Source of the DNA: Bacteroidales bacterium UBA4912
GTDB lineage: Bacteria > Bacteroidota > Bacteroidia > Bacteroidales > Dysgonomonadaceae
Assembly (NCBI GenBank): GCA_002398875.1
Contig: DHCC01000083.1
Span: forward strand, 6,391 to 15,234
DNA length: 8,844 nt
Direction of reading: 5' to 3'
The translations under genes and the position numbers were made by a program. This document shows positions 1-6,974 of the stretch, one piece after another. The notes beneath the pieces are model-generated. The model saw only the letters and a program-made list of their open reading frames with translations, was not told the origin of the DNA and searched no databases. The number at the start of each line of letters is the position of its first letter. Within the stretch, counting starts at the first letter, position 1.

Positions 1-258
1 ATAACGAGTAATGATGGGAAGCTGAGGCAGACGGCTGTTTCAGATGGTCAGGGCAACTTCATTACTTTCCTCCCAACAGGCAACTACTCAATCACATTGG
101 ATGTGAGAACTCTTCCTGAACATACAGAAATTGAGGAAACGGTGAAAGATTTTACTATTGAAGGTGGCGGTGTTGTGAAATTGGAGCCCTTTGATATTGT
201 TGTGAAGACAAGACAAATTAATGTGAGAAAGTTCTTTGCTCAGACTCCTGAGGAGTAA
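1..258 (+). CDS. 3' end of a gene whose product ends in a carboxypeptidase-regulatory/SdrD-B-like beta domain (partial)
   Basis: Reading frame 1 is open from the first base to TAA at 256-258 and gives the last 85 residues of a protein whose start lies outside the window. The visible part has the pattern of a small beta-sandwich of the carboxypeptidase-regulatory or SdrD B-like kind: a 'SDGQGNF' turn, then 'FLPTGNYSITLD', which matches the usual D-x-x-G-x-F ... L-P-x-G-x-Y motif. It ends in a short basic stretch (KTRQINVRKF) before the stop. Such domains often sit at the C-terminus of large secreted or surface proteins. No enzyme motif is visible and the rest of the protein cannot be judged. 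About 160 bases of AT-rich DNA separate it from the SusC gene, so it is probably not part of the same PUL. The coding call is good; the domain call is tentative. Confidence 0.7.
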   Translation: MTSNDGKLRQTAVSDGQGNFITFLPTGNYSITLDVRTLPEHTEIEETVKDFTIEGGGVVKLEPFDIVVKTRQINVRKFFAQTPEE

Positions 259-419
259 TTTAAATATTCTGGATAGTTTAAATTGTTAAAAACTAACATT
301 AGCTAATACTTTTTATAATCTCCCGTGTCTATAGTTTGTAGCTCGATAAAAATAATATTGAGAGAGAAACCTAATTATTAATTTAACATGTAATACAAAC
401 AACCATGGGAAGAATTCCA
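259..419 (+). promoter_or_regulatory. AT-rich leader upstream of the SusC-like gene, probable PUL promoter region
   Basis: This non-coding gap precedes the first PUL gene, so the locus promoter is expected here. I see no clean Bacteroidetes promoter (TTTG, about 20 bases, TAnnTTTG). The partial matches are TTTG at 335-338, TAATATTG at 353-360 (one mismatch to the -7 element, but only 14 bases after that TTTG) and TATAAT at 314-319. The region also holds an AT-only inverted repeat (AATTTAAA at 257-264, TTTAAATT at 277-284) and a perfect 10-base palindrome ATTAGCTAAT at 298-307 followed by a short T run. Either could be a weak terminator for the upstream gene or a regulator site. The role is inferred from position only. 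Confidence 0.3.
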
Positions 420-482
420 ATGAAAAAGCGCTTTACAATTCTGATTTCGCTTTTTGTGCTAAGTACAACAATATGCTCAGCG

Positions 483-485
483 TAA
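483..485 (+). other. Nonsense codon (TAA) at the predicted signal-peptide cleavage site of the SusC-like gene
   Basis: From ATG 420 the frame reads a signal peptide ending ICSA, then TAA, then KVSLNFNGQN, which is the normal start of an STN domain. SusC-like proteins commonly have Gln at this place (A-Q-K-V-S), so the simplest history is CAA to TAA, one C-to-T change. The frame is otherwise open from 405 to 1247. Only a 21-residue peptide would be made from the proper start. Confidence 0.85.
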
Positions 486-1210
486 AAAGTTAGTCTGAAT
501 TTCAATGGGCAAAATTTGAGAACTGTCTTGGAAAGTATAACTGAACAGACAGACTATTCCTTGGCTTTTAGCAAGGAAGCGGTGGATTTAAGTGATGCAG
601 TATCTATTAATGTAACGGATGCTGATTTATCGCAGGTTTTAAATGAGTTGCTGACTTCCAGAAATATTGGATATGAGGTCAGGGACAATAAGATTTATAT
701 TTTTGATAGGCCTCAGGCTGCTAGTCAGGTTGCTCAAGGGCAACAGCAGGAGGTTACGATTAGGGGTATGGTATTAGACGATGAGGGGGAACCTATCATT
801 GGTGCTAATATTGTGGTTCCGGGCACTACTATTGGTACTGTTACTGATGTTGATGGTAATTATACTATTAATATTCCAAGGGGTTCTTCATTGAGATTCT
901 CGTTTATTGGATATGTTGATCAAGTGTTTGCTATAACTAATCAATCATCATTGAATGTGCGACTAATTGAGGATTCTGAGTTACTTGATGAGTTGGTTGT
1001 AGTTGGCTATGGTGTTCAACGTAAAAGTGTTGTAACTGCTGCTATTAGTCAGGTTACTGCTGAAGAACTTAATGTTACTCGCCCTACTCGTGTTGAGGAT
1101 GCTCTGAAAGGTAAGGTTTCGGGCGTGCAGATTACTCAAAGCTCGGGACAGCCGGGGTCTGACTCTAAGGTTAGAATTAGAGGTATTGGTACAATTAATA
1201 ATAGTGAACC

Positions 1211-1217
1211 TTTGGTT
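1211..1217 (+). other. Out-of-frame deletion junction in the SusC plug domain
   Basis: Upstream the frame reads RGIGTINNSEPL, which in SusC proteins is followed by a [V/I]-D-G-x-P motif, an L-x-P-x-D-I-x-S-[I/V]-x-V-L-K-D segment and then YG-SRAANGVILVTTKKG. Here EPL is followed directly, in a different frame, by GSRAANGVILVTTKKG (from 1214). About 35 codons are therefore missing. The frame change requires the lost length to be 1 modulo 3 (for example 103, 106 or 109 bases). The original frame runs into TAA at 1245-1247. The exact breakpoint cannot be set without an intact relative. Confidence 0.8.
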
Positions 1218-3088
1218 CGCGTGCTGCCAACGGTGTTATTCTTGTAACTACTAAAAAGGGTGCAACTGGTAAAGCAACTATCAACTATGATGTTAGCTAC
1301 GGTTGGCAAAATCCATGGAAGAAAAGAGAGATTCTGAATGTTGGCGAATATATGGTTATCATGAATGAATCGAGATTGAATGATGGTAACTTGCCTTTAT
1401 TTAACGCCGAGCAAATGTCTTCGGCTGGTAATGGAACCGATTGGCAAGAGGAAACATTTTACTTTAATGCTCCTGTTCAGAATCATCAGGTGAGTGTTTC
1501 GGGCGGTACTGAAAAGGCCAGCTACTTCCTCTCTTTTGGTTATTTTGATCAAGCGGGTATTGTTGGTGGTAATTTCGACAGATCTAATTATAGTCGTTAT
1601 AGCTTACGCTCAAACTCTACATATAATATATTTGAATCTCTTGATAGATCGTTTTTTAATAATATTGATCTTGGGGTTAATGTGGGTTACTCGAGAGATA
1701 AATCTACCGGTATTGAAACCAACTCTGAGTATGGTTCTATTTTAGGTAGTGCGCTTTCGTTTTCTCCTCTTGTGCCTGTTTATGCTGATGAAGAGACTGC
1801 TGCTTCTATTTTAGCGCAATATCCATACGCAGTAAGAAATGGTGATAGAGTATTTTCTATCCCTCCATCTGGTTTTCAAGAGATAGCTAACCCTGTGGGT
1901 ATGTTGCATCAGCCTACTGCTGGTTTAAACAATTCTGACAAGCTGGTTGGATCTTTATGGGCAGAGCTTACTATTATACCTGAATTGAAATTCAGAAGCA
2001 GTTATGGTTTCGACATGGCTTTCTGGGGATACGATGCTTATTCTTTCCCATATTTCTTAGCTACTCAAGGTAAAGACCAGCAGTTTAGTACTGTTCAGAG
2101 TGAAATGAACAGAGGTTATACGTGGCAGGTTGAGAATTATTTCTCTTACAATAAGTCTTTTGAAGATGTTCATAACTTGTCATTTGTATTGGGGCAATCG
2201 GCTTCTAAATACAGCTATCGTAATTTAGGTGGAAATGATAGGGATTTGCTAGAGAATGATCCTAGTAAGGCTAATATAAATTATGCTATTGCCGATCCAA
2301 AAGATGAGCGTGTATGGGGTGGAACGGGTGGTTATAACTTCACCGCAAGAGCTTCATATTTTGGTAGGATAGACTATAACTATGACGAGAAGTATATGGT
2401 TCAGGCTACTGTTCGTCGCGATGGTTCTTCGGTATTTGGACCAGGTAATAAGTGGGGTGTTTTCCCTTCTTTCTCTGCTGGTTGGAATGTTACTAACGAA
2501 GAGTTTATGGGTGGCAGACCCGAGTGGTTTGATTATATGAAGCTGCGTGCCAGCTGGGGTAAGAATGGTAACGATCGTATCGGACAGTTCCTTTATACAT
2601 CACTTATGAATGGTGGACAAAACTACTATTTCGGTGGTGGATATGATGTTGTGGAAGATCTTAAAAAAGTTGGAGAAAACGGTGGTCAGATGCAATATGG
2701 AAGTTCACCCGGTTACATACCCAATCCTAATGTCAAGTGGGAAGAATCTTCTCAAACTAACTTAGGTATCGATACTCGTTTTTTACGTGGTGCACTTACA
2801 TTCTCTTTTGATTATTTCAAAAAGCAAACTATCGATATGCTAATGTATCAGCCAATTCCCTCTTATGTTGGAATAGGTGCTCCAATAGCAAACGTGGGTG
2901 ATATGGAAAACTGGGGTATTGAATTTGAAACTGGCTGGATTAATAATATTGGCGATTTTAATTATTCGGTAACTGCTAATGCTTCATATCTGCAGAATAA
3001 ACTTATAAACCTTGGTAACGAAACAGGAGAACAGATTTATGAAAGTGCAGGGGCATCAGGTGTTGGAAGTTATGTTAAAGGTATGAAC

Positions 3089-3091
3089 TGA
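3089..3091 (+). other. Nonsense codon (TGA) in the C-terminal barrel of the SusC-like gene
   Basis: The frame reads YVKGMN, TGA, then EVFPYFYGF and continues open in the same frame to the true stop at 3767-3769. The sequence on both sides is ordinary SusC barrel, including the later DLNGDG turn, so a single-base change in one sense codon (for instance GGA, CGA or TGG to TGA) explains it. It would remove about the last 225 residues, including the terminal strands needed for outer-membrane insertion. Confidence 0.85.
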
Positions 3092-3787
3092 GAAGTATTC
3101 CCTTATTTTTATGGCTTTATAACAGACGGTTTATTCCAGAACCAGGCAGAAGTAGACGGTTATGTAAATGACGACGGAGAAAAACTTCAGGGTTCTGCTT
3201 TACCGGGTGATGTGCGTTTTGTAGACCTAAACGGCGACGGTGTTATCAGTGATGCTGATAAAACAAAAATTGGTAAGGGTATGCCCGACTGGACTTATGG
3301 TGTTACATTATCTGCTGATTGGAGAGGAATTGATATGAATCTGTTCTTCCAGGGAACAATCGGAAATGATGTTTACGACTTCTCACAACGTGGTGATATT
3401 CCTCTGAATAACCGCCCGGCATGGATATTAGATCGCTGGCACGGTGAAAATACTTCAAACAGAATTCCAAGAATGACATCTGCGAATCCAAACGGTAACT
3501 GGCGTTCTTCTGATCTGTATGTAAAAGATGGTTCCTATATGAGGCTTAAATCCGCACAATTAGGTTACACTCTTCCTTTGGATATCACAAGAAAAATTGC
3601 TGTTCAGCGTTTAAGAGTTTACGTATCGGCAGACAACTTGTTTACATTTACATCTTATGATGGTTTTGACCCGGAAATAGCTTCAGGAGGATATACTACA
3701 ATAGGTATTGATCGTGGTATTTATCCACAGTCAAGAACAGTTTCAGTTGGAGCTAACATTACATTCTAATCTTAAAATTTCAGACAA

Positions 3788-5322
3788 ATGAAAAAAACAA
3801 TATATATACTCATATTTGCACTCCTGGTTTTAGGGCTTACCGGATGTAGCGATGATTTTCTCAGTGCTTCATCTACGGAGCGACAAGAAGCAGGTGCTCC
3901 TGCTTATGAGGGTGCAATTTTAGCAAACCTTGCATCAGCTTATCAAATTATGCTGTTTGACAGTTATGCAAATCAGAATTACAGCAGTATACCGCTTATG
4001 TCAGATCTGCGATCTGATGATATCTTTAAAGGTGGCGGAGATGCAGGAGACCAGCATCAACTGTATCTTCTTTCATTATTTACCTCAACACCCCAGCAGT
4101 CGTTGGACGGCTTGTGGAGTATTTTCTATACAGGTATTGCAAGAAGTAATAATGCAATCAGTGCTTGCGAAAATGCGATAGATGTTGATGAGGATAAGCT
4201 GAATCAATATAAGGCTGAAGCGCACTATTTACGGGCATACTACACACATTGGCTATGGAAATTCTGGGGTAATATTCCATATTTTGAAGAACCTTTAACA
4301 GAGCCTCCATACATGACAAAGCAATATACTGCTGATGAGATTTATTCAGAAATTATGGCTGATCTTGATATTGCAACAACTGATGGATGGCTTAGTATGA
4401 ATACAACCGGTGCTGATTTAGGCAGAATAAACAAGGCAACTGCATTAATGCTTAAAGCACGTGTTGTAATGTATCAGAAAGATCAAAGCAGATATGGTGA
4501 AGTTACTGCAGATATGGCAGAGATTATAAATAGTGGTAAATTTTCATTATTTGATAATTTTTCAGAAATGTGGCTTGACCAAAATGAATTTTGTGAAGAA
4601 TCAATTTTTGAAGTAAATCATCTGCCCGAAGGTAAAAGGTGGGATAGCGGCTGGCAGGGTTACGGAACAAACTTACCGGCATTTATTTCTCCAAGTGAGT
4701 TAGCTCTTGAAGGACCTGATGTATTAGGAAAATTTAAGGAGGATGGGGATTTGGGCCTGTTCGTCTGACTACTTGGGATATTTATGAAGATGGTGACTCT
4801 CGAAAAGCAGGTTCAATAAACGATTTTAGGGAAGAAAAATATTCTGTTCGTTTTCAGGATACCGGTTTGTTTTTGGCTAAATATGCTGCACGTATGGGTT
4901 ACAATCCTCAGGGTGATGTTGATTTGAACTATGCTAATAATTTAAGAGTTTTCCGCTATGCTGAGACTTTACTTAACTATGCAGAAATGATTGTAATACA
5001 CGGACAATCCGCTGTTGGCGGATTAACAGCACAAGCTGCTCTTGATCAGGTTCGCGAACGTGCTTTTGGTGAAGCAAAATCTATTCCGGCAACTGCTGAG
5101 AATATCAAGCTTGAACGCAGACGTGAATTTGTTGGAGAGGGAATGCGTTTCTGGGATCTTGTAAGATGGGGTGATACATCATTATTAACAGAAAACCTGC
5201 CTGAGTACAATAGTGTACGTACCTGGAGTGATAACTGGAAGTACCTGCCTATTCCACAATCAGAAATAGACAGAACTGCCGGCACTGAGTTCGCTTTACA
5301 ACAGAATCCGGGATACAATTAA
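3788..5322 (+). pseudogene. susD: SusD-like (RagB/SusD family) glycan-binding lipoprotein, disrupted by a one-base frameshift
   Basis: SusD proteins are surface lipoproteins that form the hinged lid of the SusC transporter and bind glycan. The gene starts 18 bases after the SusC stop, the usual SusC-SusD arrangement. The product begins with a signal peptide ending LTGC (lipid-modified Cys20) followed by SDD, which fits the acidic surface-export signal of Bacteroidetes lipoproteins. The helical TPR-like part follows (for example AEAHYLRAYYTHWLWKFWG), and the C-terminal half has the family signature ERRREFVGEGMRFWDLVRWG near 5113-5172. The frame set by ATG 3788 ends at TGA 4766-4768 after 326 residues, while homology continues in the -1 frame from GGWGFGPV (about 4738) to TAA 5320-5322. 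Adding one base back gives about 511 residues, normal for the family. The truncated product lacks roughly the last third. Family identity is secure; it is likely a pseudogene unless the missing base is a sequencing error. Confidence 0.9.
4736..4738 (+). other. Single-base frameshift in the SusD-like gene
   Basis: The upstream frame reads LGKFK and then leaves homology (EDGDLGLFV, stop). The -1 frame picks up GGWGFGPVRLTTW, a normal SusD segment. The upstream reading of that second frame is closed by TAA at 4735-4737, which places the lesion between about 4733 and 4738. The simplest explanation is loss of one A from TTTAAAGGAGG, giving TTTAAGGAGG. The codons here (AAA TTT AAG) do not form a good -1 slippery heptamer. 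Confidence 0.8.
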
Positions 5323-5366
5323 ACCGATTCCCTATAATAGATAAATTGCTTTAAATAAAAATAAAT

Positions 5367-6875
5367 ATGAAGAATATAATAAAACAATTTTCGTGGCTAT
5401 TATTGCTGCTCTTTATTGTTGCAGGATGCAGTCCTCAGGAAATGGACGATTATTCCTTGAGTAAGGTAGCTATGGTAACTGATGATATGGTATCATTCAC
5501 ACAGTCGGTTTCCCCTACAAGTGATAATGTAATTACATTTACCAGTACTACAGAGTTACCTGACGACGGTGTTTACACGATTCGGTGGGATTTAGGTAAT
5601 GGTGCTTCAGACAATAAATCTACAGTAACAGGAATCTATCCATTTGCAGGAGATTACACTGTAACTCTGTCTATTTACTCTGCTAACGGAGTAGTTGCCA
5701 AAAAGAGCGTAGTGGTAAGTTTTCCGGATAATGATTACAGTCTGGTTGATACTCCTGCTTACAGAAATCTTACAGGTGGTGCTGAAGATGCTGATGGAAA
5801 GACATGGGTGTTTGACCAGTACAATAATTTTGCAGATGAGGTTAAAGCAGCAGGATTTAATGTAAAAGGACACATGGGTTTGGGACCTCAGGGTTCACGT
5901 AGTCAGGAATGGTGGGGTGCAGCTTCCAACGACAAACAAGCATGGGAAATGTACTCTTCTAAATTTACCTTTATACAAAATGGAGTACAATTGATAATAG
6001 AAAAAGAGGGAAATGAAGGTTATGGACGAAAAGCCAGTGCTGCAAGTGTTGGAGGATTTACAGTTCACGGAGAAAGTGGTGACGATGTTTTCTTTACTTA
6101 TAGTGGTGGTGATTATACATTCTCTCTCGATGAGTCGGGTGAATATCCAATTATGACTTTATCCGGAAATGCCTATTTGGGATACTATGCAGGAAGCCAG
6201 GATTATGAGATAATATATCAGACTGATAAAGTTATGGCTTTAAGGGTTAATAATACTGTTGAGAGTCAGGACTGGGTATTTATTTACTGTCTCGAAGAAC
6301 TTAACGTGGAAGCTCCTCCTGCTCCGAAAACGTTGAAAGCTGTACCTTTGTTTGAAGACTTTGAGGGTGATGAGTATCTAGTTTTAAAACAGGAGGATAT
6401 GGGCGGTTCAGCTAAGAGCGCAATTATCGGAAACCCTGTTCCACTTCCTATTAACGAATCCGCTTCTGTGTATCGTTACTGGAAGTCAACAGGTTTTTAC
6501 AGCAATCTTTCATTCACAGCGCCTGATTATAAATTTGATCTGACAACGCAAAATAAGATAAGAGTAAAAGTGTTTATTCCGGCATTCAATGATTATACTA
6601 CAGAAAATGCAACAGCAGGATCTTGGATAAGCAACACTAAATTGCAGCCTCAACTTGCCATTAAATTGCAGGATAGTGAGCATCCTGCTCCATGGGAAAA
6701 CCAGACTGAGATTGTGAAGGCTAATCTTGAAATGGATAAATGGCTTGAACTGGAATTTGATTTCTCAGGAGTAGCCGGCAGGGAGGATTACGACCGTATT
6801 GTAATTCAGTTTGGTGCTGAAGGACATGCAGGCTCCGGATTCTTCTATCTTGATGATTTTGAATTTGGAGAATAA
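5367..6875 (+). CDS. PKD-domain surface glycan-binding lipoprotein (SusE/SGBP-like position)
   Basis: This intact 502-residue lipoprotein probably binds the target glycan at the cell surface beside SusCD. The signal peptide (KNIIKQ, then a run of leucines) ends in the lipobox VAGC with Cys21, followed by an acidic stretch (QEMDD) suggesting export to the outer face. Residues about 45-118 form a PKD-type beta-sandwich (IRWDLGNGASDN, then GDYTVTLSIYSANG). Residues about 135-310 form a second region rich in Trp, Tyr and Gly (KTWVFD, GHMGLGP, EWWGAA) that I cannot name but have the impression of having seen in PUL PKD proteins. Residues about 325-502 look like a jelly-roll carbohydrate-binding domain, opening FEDFEG and closing FYLDDFEF. 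The start lies 44 bases after the SusD stop, and a strong terminator follows. Proteins in this place bind laminarin in known beta-1,3-glucan PULs; the ligand here is inferred from the neighbours. There is no catalytic motif. Confidence 0.85.
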   Translation: MKNIIKQFSWLLLLLFIVAGCSPQEMDDYSLSKVAMVTDDMVSFTQSVSPTSDNVITFTSTTELPDDGVYTIRWDLGNGASDNKSTVTGIYPFAGDYTVTLSIYSANGVVAKKSVVVSFPDNDYSLVDTPAYRNLTGGAEDADGKTWVFDQYNNFADEVKAAGFNVKGHMGLGPQGSRSQEWWGAASNDKQAWEMYSSKFTFIQNGVQLIIEKEGNEGYGRKASAASVGGFTVHGESGDDVFFTYSGGDYTFSLDESGEYPIMTLSGNAYLGYYAGSQDYEIIYQTDKVMALRVNNTVESQDWVFIYCLEELNVEAPPAPKTLKAVPLFEDFEGDEYLVLKQEDMGGSAKSAIIGNPVPLPINESASVYRYWKSTGFYSNLSFTAPDYKFDLTTQNKIRVKVFIPAFNDYTTENATAGSWISNTKLQPQLAIKLQDSEHPAPWENQTEIVKANLEMDKWLELEFDFSGVAGREDYDRIVIQFGAEGHAGSGFFYLDDFEFGE

Positions 6876-6888
6876 TAAATACTAAGTA

Positions 6889-6931
6889 GCAAGAGGTTGC
6901 CTAGAAAATAAATTGGCAGCCTCTTGCTTTT
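6889..6931 (+). terminator. Strong intrinsic terminator after the glycan-binding lipoprotein gene
   Basis: The arm GCAAGAGGTTGCC at 6889-6901 pairs with GGCAGCCTCTTGC at 6915-6927. This is a 13-base-pair stem with one G-U wobble around a 13-base AT-rich loop, followed by TTTT at 6928-6931. It begins 13 bases after the stop codon. It should end or strongly reduce transcription coming from susC-susD, which makes the GH16-GH3 pair at least partly a separate unit. Confidence 0.85.
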
Positions 6932-6974
6932 ACTATCGTGTTAAGATAGTGTTATAAGTGATATGCATTAATTT
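6932..6974 (+). promoter_or_regulatory. Short inverted repeat and likely promoter/leader of the GH16-GH3 unit
   Basis: Between the terminator and the GH16 start lies a perfect six-base inverted repeat, ACTATC at 6932-6937 and GATAGT at 6945-6950, with a 7-base spacer. An AT-rich stretch containing TATAAG and TTAATTT leads to ATG 6975. Because a strong terminator lies just upstream, a promoter for GH16-GH3 is expected here, but no full Bacteroidetes TAnnTTTG element is visible. The inverted repeat may be an operator or only a small hairpin. The assignment rests on position. Confidence 0.3.

Larger units (their letters stand above)
420..3769 (+). pseudogene. susC: SusC-like TonB-dependent outer-membrane glycan transporter with STN domain, disrupted by three lesions
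   Basis: An intact gene of this kind makes the outer-membrane barrel that imports oligosaccharides with a SusD lid, powered by TonB-ExbBD. Reading from ATG 420 (MKKRF; ATG 405 is an in-frame alternative) gives a signal peptide of about 21 residues, an STN domain (about 23-97), a carboxypeptidase-D-like domain (about 110-185), a TonB-box-like ELVVVGYG (about 191-198) and the start of the plug. The barrel follows in another frame from 1217 and ends in a typical aromatic C-terminus (NITF) at TAA 3767-3769. Three lesions break it: TAA at 483-485, an out-of-frame loss of plug sequence near 1211-1217, and TGA at 3089-3091. Spliced conceptually, the product would be about 1,150 residues, normal for an STN-containing SusC. 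Thr codon choice changes along the gene (ACT-rich early, ACA-rich late). No fragment keeps both a signal peptide and a barrel, so a working transporter is not expected. Family assignment is secure; whether the lesions are biological is not proven. Confidence 0.9.

Noticed and set aside
298..307. The palindrome ATTAGCTAAT as an operator.
   Set aside because: It is perfect but short and AT-rich in an AT-rich gap, and no second copy was noticed near the other promoters; it is noted only within the leader entry.
516..1247. A separate 243-residue gene starting at TTG 516.
   Set aside because: It is the STN, carboxypeptidase-like and early plug part of the broken SusC gene; the same frame runs back through TAA 483 to a proper signal peptide at ATG 420.
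1352..3091. A separate 579-residue outer-membrane protein starting at ATG 1352.
   Set aside because: Homology in this frame begins at least at 1214 (GSRAANGV), so it is the barrel of the same SusC gene and has no signal peptide of its own.
483..3091. Stop-codon reassignment or suppression.
   Set aside because: Two different stops (TAA and TGA) occur inside one gene, while TAA and TAG end the intact neighbours at the expected places. The deletion and the frameshift would also remain unexplained.
4730..4745. Programmed -1 frameshifting in SusD.
   Set aside because: The codons AAA TTT AAG do not form an X-XXY-YYZ slippery site, the shifted A-site codon would be TAA, and no clear downstream hairpin was seen.
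4867..5322. A small independent gene encoding 151 residues.
   Set aside because: It carries the C-terminal SusD signature, and SusD homology in the same frame already starts at about 4738.
5046..5873. Antisense open frames over SusD and the PKD lipoprotein, with others over SusC, GH16 and GH3.
   Set aside because: They are short, lie fully opposite well-supported genes and show no recognisable domains.
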